Origin: SIG440 sp045120135
GTDB lineage: Bacteria > Bacillota > Clostridia > Monoglobales > Monoglobaceae
DNA: 64,000 bases
NCBI GenBank assembly: GCA_045120135.1
Contig: JBGVEN010000015.1
Location: 246,745 to 310,744, forward strand
Direction: 5' to 3'
The number at the start of each line of letters is the position of its first letter. Position 1 is the first letter of the stretch. Of this stretch, positions 16,800 to 26,211 are shown piece after piece. The notes beneath the pieces were generated by a model. It made no database searches, was not told the origin of the DNA, and was given only the letters and a program-made list of their open reading frames with translations. The position numbers and the translations under genes were made by a program.

Positions 16800-17909
16800 C
16801 TACCTCTTTTCATCAAGTTCGACTATAAACTTTGCTATATCCGTCATTGCATTGGGCTTACCCAAAACCTCTGCAATTTCACAAATATTCTTCAGCCGTG
16901 TCTCATTTGAAAACATCTGATACACCGCCTCGTCCACCGGAAAGGTACTGCTTACCTTAAACGCCGCACCGTTATTTAAAAGGAACTCAACATTTCTGTC
17001 CTCCTGACCAGGAATAGGGTTTGCAATTATCATAGGCAATCCCTTGGCAAGAGCCTCACTCGAGGTTAAGCCGCCCGGCTTTGACACAATGCAGTCGGCT
17101 GCATCCATAAGCAGGCTGACCTTATCGGTGAATCCGTAATTATAAATCGGATGCTTTGCATCCATCTTGTCTATCCGCTTTTTCAGCTTGGCATTGTTGC
17201 CGCAAACCGAAATTATCTGGAACTCCATCTCCAGTCCGTCAAGGGTTTTGACCATACTGCCGACCTTGCCGTAGCCCATACTTCCGCTCATAACAAGAAC
17301 TGTCCGCATATCCTCAATCCCTAAGATACGGCGAGCCTCGGACTTAGGGGTCTTTTCCGCAAAGATGGGGTCAATGGGAATACCGATAGGCAAAACCGCC
17401 GATTTGGGAATGCCCTTTTTAATTGCCTGATTGGTCAAAAACTCGTTTGCTATTACATAATGGTCAAGCTCGGTTTCCTCCCAGTACGGGTGAACGGTAA
17501 AGTCTGTTATAATTCCTATGGTCTTTCTCTTCTTTTTAAACTTCCGCTGAACATCTGTCACCAGCATAGCTGCAAACACATGGGTACAGACAATCACATC
17601 GGGGTCATATTCCGCAACAAACTTAAGGAGCTTTCTCGCCATTACGCTGCTTGTAACCCTCATAATATGCCCGTTGTCTGAATCCCGCTTTTCTGCCATT
17701 CGGTAGACCTTGCCGTAAATCTTTGGCAGGCGTTTTGCCGACATAAGATAGCCTCGGGATACAATCTCCTTAAGTGTCTGGTTTATATATTCAAAGGTGT
17801 CCAGAGTGCAGCTTTCAACGCCCTCGTAGGCTCTTAGCTGTTCACTCAGCTTATTTGCAACCTGATTATGCCCCTGACCCGTGGTTATCGTCAGATTAAG
17901 AACACGCAT
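16800..17909 (-). CDS. GT28-type glycosyltransferase (MGDG synthase / UgtP-like)
   Basis: A 369-aa GT-B enzyme with the MGDG-synthase N-terminal domain (TITTGQGHNQVANKL; VCTHVFAAMLV) and a C-terminal nucleotide-sugar domain (VLVMSGSMGYGK; SKPGGLTSSEALAKGLP; GQEDRNVEFLLNNGAA). Relatives add glucose or galactose to diacylglycerol, making the glycolipid anchors of lipoteichoic acid. It acts at the cytosolic membrane face. RBS AAGGAG precedes the ATG. It follows addA by 21 bases. Confidence 0.9.
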   Translation of the reverse strand: MRVLNLTITTGQGHNQVANKLSEQLRAYEGVESCTLDTFEYINQTLKEIVSRGYLMSAKRLPKIYGKVYRMAEKRDSDNGHIMRVTSSVMARKLLKFVAEYDPDVIVCTHVFAAMLVTDVQRKFKKKRKTIGIITDFTVHPYWEETELDHYVIANEFLTNQAIKKGIPKSAVLPIGIPIDPIFAEKTPKSEARRILGIEDMRTVLVMSGSMGYGKVGSMVKTLDGLEMEFQIISVCGNNAKLKKRIDKMDAKHPIYNYGFTDKVSLLMDAADCIVSKPGGLTSSEALAKGLPMIIANPIPGQEDRNVEFLLNNGAAFKVSSTFPVDEAVYQMFSNETRLKNICEIAEVLGKPNAMTDIAKFIVELDEKR

Positions 17910-17930
17910 AAACTTTATCTCCTTATCTTG

Positions 17931-20900
17931 TTACATTGCGACAAACTCGCCGCATTCCAAAAAATACAACCAACATTCATCGACCGTTTTTTCAAGAACC
18001 TCGGAAAGCGCCTGCTTGTAATACTTCATCTGTACAGCATACTTCTTCGCCATTTGCTCTGCCTCTGCCCTTGTGTTTACCCTGTCGGTTTTGTAATCAA
18101 GCAAAACAACTCTGCCATTCTCCACAAAAAAACAGTCCATTGTACCCTGAAGCAATATCTCTCCACTGCCGCCATCAGCGTAAATCTCAGAAATCGGTGC
18201 TTTTGTGTAAAAGCTGAATTCACGCTCAACCCTGTCTGCCGTTTCTAGACGTTTGCCTATATCACTTTCAAAAAAACTGTATATTTTTTCGACATCTGCC
18301 GCCTTTGCCTGTGCAGAGGTAATTATTTTTTCAACTTCAAGCTTTTGAATTAAACACCTTATATCCTCTGCCGAATTGACCTCTCCTGGGTTTACCATTT
18401 GCATTATAAAATGCACAACCGTTCCCTTTTCAGCTCCCGCAACCGCCTTAAGCTGTGCCACATCCCGTGTTTTCAGCTCGTCAAGCAGAGGTATATATTC
18501 CTCCTCGGACTGCATTCTTTTAACCTCGCTGACCGACATCTTAACAGGTATTGAGCCAAGCCGCATATCGGGATAGGTATACTCCAGCCTAATTCTTACA
18601 TCCACTGCATTTTCTGTATATTCAGCTTCGGGCAAAGCTTGTTGCTCGTGTGCTGTCTGAACCGCATCGGGAACCTCGATCCATTCCTTATACATTACCG
18701 CAGTTAAGTCAAAATCCGCATCCCTATTAACAATATTTTCGGGAAAGCCAAGATGTTCCCTTATAGGAAACGCATCGGGATGTGTCATAAGCGCCGCCAT
18801 CAGCCAATCCCTAAAGCATTTTTTAGATTTTATATAAGCCGGTTTTGCCCGTTTTGCACTGTCTGTCAGAATAGGCGAAAATCCTGTCTTTGTCTCCTTG
18901 TACGTGGCGGTTATTATCAACTTTTCACGAGCACGGGTGAGCGCAACATAAAGAAGCCGCATTTCTTCGGACACAAGTGCCTGCTTTGCCTCGCTTATAA
19001 CCCTGAGCCTTGCCGGAGACGGATAGCGAACACGCATTTCGGTGTCAACAAAGTCTGCTGCAATGCCTACTTCTCCGTTCCAAAGAATATTTTTGTCAAA
19101 TTCCTTAAGGTTGAATTCGTGGGCGGTATCCGAGAGGATTACCACGGGGAATTCAAGGCCCTTTGACTTGTGAATTGTCATTATTCTCACAACATTATCA
19201 CCATCACCAAAGGTTTTAGCGGGAGTCAGGTCGTCGCCCTGATTTTTTATTGTTTCAATATAATTCATAAAGCTGAACAGACCGCTCATACGGGTGTTCT
19301 CGAACTCAGCGGCTCTTTCAAAAAGAAGTCTTAAATTTGCCTGACGTTCTGAGCCACGGCTCATTGAGCCTGCATATGAATAATATCCGTATTCGTAGTA
19401 AATTGTATGGATAAGCCGGTCAACACCGATAAACGCAGTTCTCTCTCTCAGCCCTTCAAGCTCCGAAAGAAAGTCTGTCGCCGCCTTGTTACCATTTTCT
19501 GCCGCAAAGCTTACAGCGTCTATGAAGTTACCACGCCGCATAGCCATGCGCATCTTTGCCAAATCCTCGGGAGTAAATCCCCAGATTGGCGAACGCATAA
19601 CAGCAATCAGCGGAATGTCCTGACGAGGGTTGTCTATTATCTGCAAAAATGCCAGCACTGTCTGAACCTCGGGCGAGCTTAAATAACTTCGTCCCCGTTC
19701 GGTATACACCGGAATTCCATATCCCCCGAAAACTTCCTCAAATACGGGTGCTGCAGTTTTGGTGTTTCGCATAAGCACCACTATGTCACGATACTCAATT
19801 TCTCTGAGCGTTCCCAAATTTTTGTCAAACACCGGCATTTTCAAATCTATCATTTCTGAAATACGCTTTGCCGCAACTCTTGCCTCAAGCTCAAGCTTAT
19901 CAGGTGCATCCGCTTTAGGAACATTGTTGCAGACTAGGTGAAATTCGGTGCTGAGCTTTGAATTATTATCAACCTCGGGGTATTCTGCACCTTGAACGAG
20001 GTATTCCTCCTCGGTGTAATTTATATCACCAACCGATGGACTCATTATCCCACGAAATACAAAATTCACCGTGTTTACTACACCGCGTCTGCTGCGGAAG
20101 TTTTTGAAAAGGCGAATTAAATGACCACCGCCGACTTCCGTTTCGTAGTCGGTATACTTGTCAGAAAACAGCTTGGGTACTGCGTTACGGAAAGTATAAA
20201 TACTCTGCTTTAAATCGCCTACCATAAAGATATTGCTGTTGTCCCTTGACAATGTTTTAAAAAGCGTATCCTGAATATTGTTTGTATCCTGATACTCGTC
20301 GATTAATATTTCCTTAAATTTTTCACGGAGTGCTAGTGCCGCCTCGGTCGGCTTGCCGTCTTTTCCGGCAAGCAAAAACAAAGCCTCGTGTTCAAGGTCG
20401 TTAAAGTCTAATAAATTCTTTTCGCGCTTAAGACGTGTGTATCGGCGGTCAACCATAAGCACCATATTTTTTAATGTGCGTAGCGCCGGGTATGCCCCTG
20501 CAATTCTTTTTACAGCCTCCGCCTCGTCACAGGCAAAAAGCTTGTCAAGATTGCCCTTAATACCTTTCGCAAGCTCACGCAGTGCCTTTATCTTGTCCTG
20601 AGCCGCCGCAATGTCGGGTTCGGGATTGCGGACACCGGCTTTCAATGTCGCAAAGGCAAAGCTCAAAAGTCCGTCACGAACTTCGGTATAGCCTTTGCCG
20701 GATATATGCTGAAAGCATCTTCTGATAGACTGTGCCTCGTCAGACAAAAACGCTGCATACGGATGGTCGACATAAAGATTTCTGTCAATCTCCTCAAGCA
20801 TCTCTGTATATAAATCAAGAATTTCGTCCTTTGCCAAACAAATCGATTCTTCAAATAAAGTCTGCCATCTTCCACCACTCAGGCTACCGGTTTTTGCTAC

Positions 20901-21503
20901 TTCCTTATAGCCTTGGAGTGCCGTATTCAGCCATTTTGCAGGATACGGCATACTTTTACTGAAGTTAAACAGTGCAAGTACCGTTTCACGAAGTGTCCGG
21001 TCGTTTTTTATGCCGCCGTAGCCCATAACAAGTGCCTCAATGGAGCGGTCACGGTTAATTTTGCCGTAAAAACGTTCAAGCGTGCCATCAAGAGCCATAG
21101 ATAGCAGCATTTTCTGTTCAGTATTTGAGCACAAAGTGAAGTTTACCGGAAGCTCGGTCAGGTGAATGTTGCTTTTAAGTAAATTCATACAAAATGAATG
21201 TATTGTCGATATATTTGCCGAATGGACAAGCAGTTTTTGCTTCCTGAGATGCTGGTCATCGGGGTTCTCTTCAAGAGTTTTTTCAATTGCCGCAGCAATT
21301 TTCTCACGCATTTCACGGGCTGCCGCATCGGTAAAGGTAAGCACAAGAAGCTCGTTTATATTAACATTCTTTTCAGCGTCGCTTATCAGTTCAATAATTC
21401 GCTGAACCAGAACGGCTGTTTTACCCGAGCCTGCCGCCGCCGCAAGAAGAATATTCTCGCCGCTATACTCAATTGCCGCACGCTGGTCCTTTGTCCACTT
21501 CAC
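17931..21503 (-). CDS. addA: ATP-dependent helicase/nuclease subunit A
   Basis: Large (1190 aa) UvrD-type helicase with a C-terminal RecB nuclease domain, part of AddAB, which resects DNA double-strand ends. Walker A is AAAGSGKT near residue 25; ILIDEYQDTN is motif II; VRIMTIHKSKGLEFPVVI is motif V; RLLYVALTRARE is motif VI; the nuclease centre is GTMDCFF...LLDYKTDRV. A GTG at 21503 is preferred to GTG 21512 because GAGGGG would touch the latter, and MKWTKDQ is the family's usual start. No addB is seen in the window, although addB usually precedes addA. Confidence 0.95.
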   Translation of the reverse strand: MKWTKDQRAAIEYSGENILLAAAAGSGKTAVLVQRIIELISDAEKNVNINELLVLTFTDAAAREMREKIAAAIEKTLEENPDDQHLRKQKLLVHSANISTIHSFCMNLLKSNIHLTELPVNFTLCSNTEQKMLLSMALDGTLERFYGKINRDRSIEALVMGYGGIKNDRTLRETVLALFNFSKSMPYPAKWLNTALQGYKEVAKTGSLSGGRWQTLFEESICLAKDEILDLYTEMLEEIDRNLYVDHPYAAFLSDEAQSIRRCFQHISGKGYTEVRDGLLSFAFATLKAGVRNPEPDIAAAQDKIKALRELAKGIKGNLDKLFACDEAEAVKRIAGAYPALRTLKNMVLMVDRRYTRLKREKNLLDFNDLEHEALFLLAGKDGKPTEAALALREKFKEILIDEYQDTNNIQDTLFKTLSRDNSNIFMVGDLKQSIYTFRNAVPKLFSDKYTDYETEVGGGHLIRLFKNFRSRRGVVNTVNFVFRGIMSPSVGDINYTEEEYLVQGAEYPEVDNNSKLSTEFHLVCNNVPKADAPDKLELEARVAAKRISEMIDLKMPVFDKNLGTLREIEYRDIVVLMRNTKTAAPVFEEVFGGYGIPVYTERGRSYLSSPEVQTVLAFLQIIDNPRQDIPLIAVMRSPIWGFTPEDLAKMRMAMRRGNFIDAVSFAAENGNKAATDFLSELEGLRERTAFIGVDRLIHTIYYEYGYYSYAGSMSRGSERQANLRLLFERAAEFENTRMSGLFSFMNYIETIKNQGDDLTPAKTFGDGDNVVRIMTIHKSKGLEFPVVILSDTAHEFNLKEFDKNILWNGEVGIAADFVDTEMRVRYPSPARLRVISEAKQALVSEEMRLLYVALTRAREKLIITATYKETKTGFSPILTDSAKRAKPAYIKSKKCFRDWLMAALMTHPDAFPIREHLGFPENIVNRDADFDLTAVMYKEWIEVPDAVQTAHEQQALPEAEYTENAVDVRIRLEYTYPDMRLGSIPVKMSVSEVKRMQSEEEYIPLLDELKTRDVAQLKAVAGAEKGTVVHFIMQMVNPGEVNSAEDIRCLIQKLEVEKIITSAQAKAADVEKIYSFFESDIGKRLETADRVEREFSFYTKAPISEIYADGGSGEILLQGTMDCFFVENGRVVLLDYKTDRVNTRAEAEQMAKKYAVQMKYYKQALSEVLEKTVDECWLYFLECGEFVAM

Positions 21504-21520
21504 TATGCTCACCCCTCTTT

Positions 21521-22426
21521 CTAAAAGTTTGTATCCGCCGTAATAACCTTTCCATCAAGGTATTCAAACTCACCCGCCGGCGTGCTGAACTTAAATTCTA
21601 TCTTGTATGAACGAAGCTGCTGAAAATCGCGTCTGTCGTTTTTCTTTGCCCCGTATTTGACATCACCGCAAAGCGGATAACCTATTGCGGCAAAGCTTGC
21701 ACGAATCTGGTGGGTTCTGCCGGTCAGCAAAAGAGCTTCCACCAGCCCGTCACTATCAAGTTTGCGGTATAAAGTCTTACAATATTTTGAGCCGGGGACC
21801 TCGGTTTTATAAAAATACACCTTGCGTTCCCGTTCATTCTTCAGGGTATACCCCTCGATAACGCCCTCGGGCGGTGTGATATTTCCCTCTGTCCGAAGCA
21901 GGTAATACTTATTTATCTCACGGCCTCGTATCTTCTCGTTTATACCTCTTAGAGCCGCCGCATTTTTTGCGGCAATTACAAGTCCCGAAGTATTTTTATC
22001 TATTCTGTTGCAGAGTGCCGGAGCAAAGGTATTTTCGCATTCGGGTGAATACTCACCCTTTTTAAAAAGATAGCTTTGGACTCTGTCTAAAAGGCAGTCG
22101 TCCTCGCCGTGAGCGACAATCCCCGACGGCTTGTCAACAATGACAATATTCTCATCCTCGTACACCACCTTGAGCGGCAGTTCCTTTTTGAGGGTTTGGG
22201 TCTTTTCGTCACTAATACTTGGAAAAAACTCGTCATTTATATAAAGCTCCAGCACATCGCCCGGCTGAATGATATAATTAATATCCGTCTTTTTACCATT
22301 TACCTTAACACGCTTTTTGCGAAGCCATTTGTAAAGCATGCCCTTTGACGCACCGACAAGCAGCTTAGTGAGAAACTTATCAAGTCTCTGCCCTGCATCG
22401 TTGCCGCCTGCAACAAATTTTTCCAT
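21521..22426 (-). CDS. RluA family pseudouridine synthase
   Basis: A 301-aa rRNA/tRNA-modifying enzyme. An N-terminal S4 RNA-binding domain (RLDKFLTKLL...VKVNGKK) is followed by the catalytic domain with NRIDKNTSGLVIAAK, whose Asp is the nucleophile, and GRTHQIRASFAAIGYPLCGD. The target uridine (RluC/RluD-type) cannot be decided. The ATG at 22426 is chosen; an in-frame TTG at 22432 overlaps the mnmG stop. Confidence 0.9.
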   Translation of the reverse strand: MEKFVAGGNDAGQRLDKFLTKLLVGASKGMLYKWLRKKRVKVNGKKTDINYIIQPGDVLELYINDEFFPSISDEKTQTLKKELPLKVVYEDENIVIVDKPSGIVAHGEDDCLLDRVQSYLFKKGEYSPECENTFAPALCNRIDKNTSGLVIAAKNAAALRGINEKIRGREINKYYLLRTEGNITPPEGVIEGYTLKNERERKVYFYKTEVPGSKYCKTLYRKLDSDGLVEALLLTGRTHQIRASFAAIGYPLCGDVKYGAKKNDRRDFQQLRSYKIEFKFSTPAGEFEYLDGKVITADTNF

Positions 22427-22428
22427 AA

Positions 22429-24300
22429 TCAATCATTCCTTGTTTTTAGATAAACCACAAGCACTGCAATATCCGCAGGCGAAACACCCGAGATACGGGA
22501 CGCCTGACCAATTGAATGCGGTCTCAGCTTTTCAAGCTTCTGGCGTGCCTCGATACGGAGTCCGCCAATTTTTGAATAGTCGATATCCTCAGGGAGCTTC
22601 TTGTTCTCCATCTTTTTGAACTTGTTTGCCTGAGCAATCTGGCGGTCAATATACCCCTCGTATTTGATACTGATTTCAACCTGCTCGCACACATCTTTGG
22701 GAAGCTTTGGGCGGTCAGTGTCGATTACTGCCAAGCTTTCATAGGTCACCTCGGGGCGTTTGAGCATATCGCTTGCGTGAATTCCCGTAGAAATACGGGT
22801 TGCACCCACACTGTCCAAAAATGCATTTACCGCCTCGGACGGAGGGAACACAATCCCACGAAGTCTCTCTGTTTCCTTTTCAATAAGCGACTTCTTCTCT
22901 AAAAATGCAGTATACCTTTCGTCCGAGATTAAGCCAATTTCATGACCCATTTCGGTGAGTCTCAAATCAGCGTTATCCTGTCTTAAAATCAATCTGTACT
23001 CGGAGCGTGAGGTCATCATACGATACGGCTCGTTTGTGCCCTTGGTCACAAGGTCGTCGATAAGCGTGCCGATATACGCCTCACTTCGGTCAAGCACAAA
23101 CGGCTCCTTGCCGGACAGCTTGCGTGCCGCATTTATTCCTGCCATAAGTCCCTGTGCCGCCGCCTCCTCATAGCCCGATGTGCCGTTGAACTGACCTGCA
23201 CCGTAAAGACCGCCAATATTCTTAAATTCAAGAGTTGCCTTAAGCTGAAGCGGATTGCAGCAATCGTACTCTATTGCATAGGCATTTCGTGTTACCTGAG
23301 CATTTTCAAGACCGGGAAGTGTGTGAAGCATCTCAATCTGCACATCCTCGGGCAGACTGCTTGAAAAGCCCTGAATATACATTTCCTCGGTATCCTCACC
23401 CATTGGCTCAATAAACAGCTGATGCCGCTCCTTATCCTTGAACCTTACAATTTTGTCCTCAATGGATGGACAGTATCTTGGACCTATGCCCTTTATATCG
23501 CCTCCATAGAGCGGAGAACGGTGAATGTTATCAAGAATTACCTTATGCGTTCTTTCGTTGGTGTAGGTCACAAAGCAGCTAACCGTATTTTCGAGTGGCT
23601 CTGTCGTTTCAAACGAGAACGGTGTGATTTCGTCATCACCTATTTGCTCCTCAAGCTCCGAAAAGTCAATTGACCGTCTGTTTACACGGGGCGGTGTTCC
23701 GGTTTTGAAGCGGACCAGCTCAATCCCTATATCCTGAAGATTTTTAGAAAGCTCAGTTGCAGGGAACACCCCGTCCGGGCCGCTCTCCTGACTGAATTCG
23801 CCAATAATTATTCTGGACTTTAAGTATGTACCGGTTGAAACAATCGCCGCGCGGCAAAGATACCTTGCGCCCGCACGGGTCTCAACCGAGCAGACATTGC
23901 CGCATTCGTCAACATTGACCTTAACAATCTCACCCTGCCTTATATGGAGGTTATCACACATTTCAAGGCGGTGCTTCATCTCGTTCTGATACGCACGTCT
24001 GTCTATCTGGGCACGAAGCGAATAAACCGCAGGGCCTTTGCCTCGGTTAAGAATTCTGGACTGCAAAAGGGTGGCATCTGCCGCCTTGCCCATCTCGCCG
24101 CCCAGAGCATCAATTTCACGCACAAGATGCCCCTTTGCCGTGCCGCCTATACTGGGGTTACAGGGCAGGTTTGCTATGCTGTCGAGACTGATTGAGAAAA
24201 GACACGTCTTCATACCCAGCCTTGCCGAAGCAAAAGCCGCCTCAACCCCTGCGTGACCGCCACCTATAACCACTACATCGTAACTGTCTGCTGTAAACAA
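22429..24300 (-). CDS. mnmG: tRNA uridine-5-carboxymethylaminomethyl modification enzyme MnmG
   Basis: FAD-dependent 623-aa enzyme that works with MnmE to modify U34 of tRNAs. The dinucleotide motif VIGGGHAGVEAA (from residue 11), PCNPSIGGTAKGHLVREIDALGG and the C-terminal YEGYIDRQ and SRISGVSPADI segments are diagnostic. TTG at 24300 is the start, with GGAGG 8 bases before. mnmE is not in the window; in many Firmicutes the two are adjacent. Confidence 0.96.
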   Translation of the reverse strand: MFTADSYDVVVIGGGHAGVEAAFASARLGMKTCLFSISLDSIANLPCNPSIGGTAKGHLVREIDALGGEMGKAADATLLQSRILNRGKGPAVYSLRAQIDRRAYQNEMKHRLEMCDNLHIRQGEIVKVNVDECGNVCSVETRAGARYLCRAAIVSTGTYLKSRIIIGEFSQESGPDGVFPATELSKNLQDIGIELVRFKTGTPPRVNRRSIDFSELEEQIGDDEITPFSFETTEPLENTVSCFVTYTNERTHKVILDNIHRSPLYGGDIKGIGPRYCPSIEDKIVRFKDKERHQLFIEPMGEDTEEMYIQGFSSSLPEDVQIEMLHTLPGLENAQVTRNAYAIEYDCCNPLQLKATLEFKNIGGLYGAGQFNGTSGYEEAAAQGLMAGINAARKLSGKEPFVLDRSEAYIGTLIDDLVTKGTNEPYRMMTSRSEYRLILRQDNADLRLTEMGHEIGLISDERYTAFLEKKSLIEKETERLRGIVFPPSEAVNAFLDSVGATRISTGIHASDMLKRPEVTYESLAVIDTDRPKLPKDVCEQVEISIKYEGYIDRQIAQANKFKKMENKKLPEDIDYSKIGGLRIEARQKLEKLRPHSIGQASRISGVSPADIAVLVVYLKTRND

Positions 24301-24316
24301 GTTCTCATCCTCCGTC

Positions 24317-24841
24317 TTAATTACTCTTAAAGAGCTTCAGAATTTCCTCATAAATCTCGTCCGCGTTCTCTCTAAAGTATTTAGCCACACGCTCGGCGTG
24401 GTTCTTCTTGCCCATATTGAGCGAAAGCTCCAGAACGGGGACTTTATTTTCATTTATACTGCATTTTGCCATATACTGACCCTCTGCCGCAAGCACCACC
24501 TCGGCACGAACCGCATTGGGGTCGGCAATCTCGTCAAACTTCACACGGCCTATCGCAGAGTCAATCCGCTCCCTTATACTGAACGGAATTCGGTTTTTGA
24601 AGAAGGTAAACGCCTCCTCTCCACGCTCGGTGAGGCAGAGCGACTCCTCGTTGCGATAGTACTTTTGATAGATATAGTTATCCTCCAAAAGCTCCGCAAG
24701 AACACCGGACAAATCAAAATATTCCATTATCTCCTTGTCCCATGTGAAAATTTCATACATACGGCTGACCGCAATAGGTGCTTTATACTGCTTGATTGCG
24801 TATACCGCCGCAAACTTCATTTCCTCTTTTTCAAGATACAT
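24317..24841 (-). CDS. DUF4364 family winged-helix protein
   Basis: A 174-aa protein of the Firmicutes DUF4364 family. The N-terminal half reads as a winged helix-turn-helix (AVYAIKQYKAPIAVSRMYE; GVLAELLEDNYIYQKYY; LCLTERGEEAFTFFKNRIP). The second half is a small alpha/beta domain ending in a charged helix. Possibly a transcription regulator, but target and ligand are unknown. It sits between degV and mnmG. Confidence 0.82.
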   Translation of the reverse strand: MYLEKEEMKFAAVYAIKQYKAPIAVSRMYEIFTWDKEIMEYFDLSGVLAELLEDNYIYQKYYRNEESLCLTERGEEAFTFFKNRIPFSIRERIDSAIGRVKFDEIADPNAVRAEVVLAAEGQYMAKCSINENKVPVLELSLNMGKKNHAERVAKYFRENADEIYEEILKLFKSN

Positions 24842-24854
24842 TAAAAATCAATCC

Positions 24855-25697
24855 TTACTTGTGTCTGAAATAGATACCGAACACACCGACACCGGCATGA
24901 CAGGTGATAACAGGTCCAACCTGACCCCGAACAATATTTTCTATGCCTGCTTTTTTAAGGAATTCAATCGTAAGCTCGGCCTTATCGTCCGCATCTGCGT
25001 CAAGAATATAAACAGTTCCGTTTTCGATATCTGCCATATTCTCATTCACAATTTCAACCAGTTTGGAAATTGCCTTTTTAAGACCTTTTACCTTTGCAAA
25101 AGCCTCAACCATACCATCGTTTGACCACAGAATAGGCTTTATGTCAAGAACCTTTGAAACAACCATTGTTGTCGCCTTGATTCTACCACCCTTTTGCAGA
25201 TATTTGAGGTCGTCAACTATAAAGTAAACCTTATCCTTTTCAAACCTTTCCTTTAAAAATGCAAGTATCTCATCCTTTGATGCACCATTTGCCGCCATTT
25301 TTGCCGCCTCGATAACATTCACGCCTGTACCGAGACTATACATACTGGAGTCGATAACAGTAATATCAAACCCCTCTTCGCTGTTCAGTGCGGACGAAAT
25401 GTTCATAGCAGTGTTCACAATACCGCTACTGTTTGCCGGAATTGTTATATGAATAATCGGGTCAGAATTACCAAGTTCACGGTACATATCCTCGAGTATA
25501 CCCGGTGTTGCCTGACTGGTTGCCGGCATTTCCTCGGTGGACTTGAACTTTTCGTAAAACTCGTCGGGAGTATAATTAACATCTGCTAGGATACTTTCGT
25601 CAGGGTAGTTAATGTAAAACGGAAGAACCTTTATTCCGTATTTCTCTGCTTGAGCTGCCGTTAAATCTGCCGATAAATCTGTCATTATTTTAACCAT
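24855..25697 (-). CDS. DegV family fatty-acid-binding protein
   Basis: A 280-aa protein starting with the classical MTDLSADLT pattern. DegV/FakB proteins hold a fatty acid for phosphorylation by FakA, and a FakA-like kinase lies 4 kb away at 29112-30755, so a functional link is likely. Conserved segments: TSQATPGILEDMYREL, ANSSGIVNTAMN, DSSMYSLGTG, YLQKGGRIKA and GPVITCHAGVGVFGI. It overlaps trmL by 8 bases. Confidence 0.9.
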   Translation of the reverse strand: MVKIMTDLSADLTAAQAEKYGIKVLPFYINYPDESILADVNYTPDEFYEKFKSTEEMPATSQATPGILEDMYRELGNSDPIIHITIPANSSGIVNTAMNISSALNSEEGFDITVIDSSMYSLGTGVNVIEAAKMAANGASKDEILAFLKERFEKDKVYFIVDDLKYLQKGGRIKATTMVVSKVLDIKPILWSNDGMVEAFAKVKGLKKAISKLVEIVNENMADIENGTVYILDADADDKAELTIEFLKKAGIENIVRGQVGPVITCHAGVGVFGIYFRHK

Positions 25698-26190
25698 TTG
25701 TCAAATGCCCTCTCTTTTCTAAATTTTTAAAATCGTTCTGTCGCAACACTTCATAAGCCACAACGGCAACCGAATTGGATAAATTCAATGACCGCATATT
25801 TTCTCTCATAGGAATTCTGATTGCCTTTTCAATGTTCTCTCGGATTAAATCTTCAGGGAGACCCTTTGTCTCCTTGCCGAAAACGAGGAAAATCTCCTTT
25901 TCCTCACATACAGGAAAGGCTACCTGACTGTATGTATTGGGGGCTTTAGTTGTGCAGTAGTAAAAATCACCGCCAGGGTACTTTTTTTGCACCTCGGCAA
26001 AACTCTGGTATTCGTAAAGCTCCAGCTCGTCCCAGTAGTCAAGCCCCGCACGCTTTACCGCCTTTTCGCTAATGTCAAATCCAAGTGGATGTACCAGATG
26101 AAGTGCCGCCCCGATTACCGAGCAGGTTCTTGAAATGTTGCCCGTGTTGGACGGAATTTCCGGTTCCACAAGTACTATGTTTAATTTCAT
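25690..26190 (-). CDS. trmL: tRNA (cytidine(34)-2'-O)-methyltransferase, SPOUT family
   Basis: A 166-aa knotted SPOUT methyltransferase that modifies the wobble base of tRNA-Leu isoacceptors. The three motifs are NTGNISRTCSVIGAALHLV, VFGKETKGLPEDLI and MRSLNLSNSVAVVAYE. Length and motif spacing fit TrmL better than the longer TrmH or RlmB. Confidence 0.93.
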   Translation of the reverse strand: MKLNIVLVEPEIPSNTGNISRTCSVIGAALHLVHPLGFDISEKAVKRAGLDYWDELELYEYQSFAEVQKKYPGGDFYYCTTKAPNTYSQVAFPVCEEKEIFLVFGKETKGLPEDLIRENIEKAIRIPMRENMRSLNLSNSVAVVAYEVLRQNDFKNLEKRGHLTNG

Positions 26191-26211
26191 ACCGTCAATT
26201 ACCTTTCTGCA

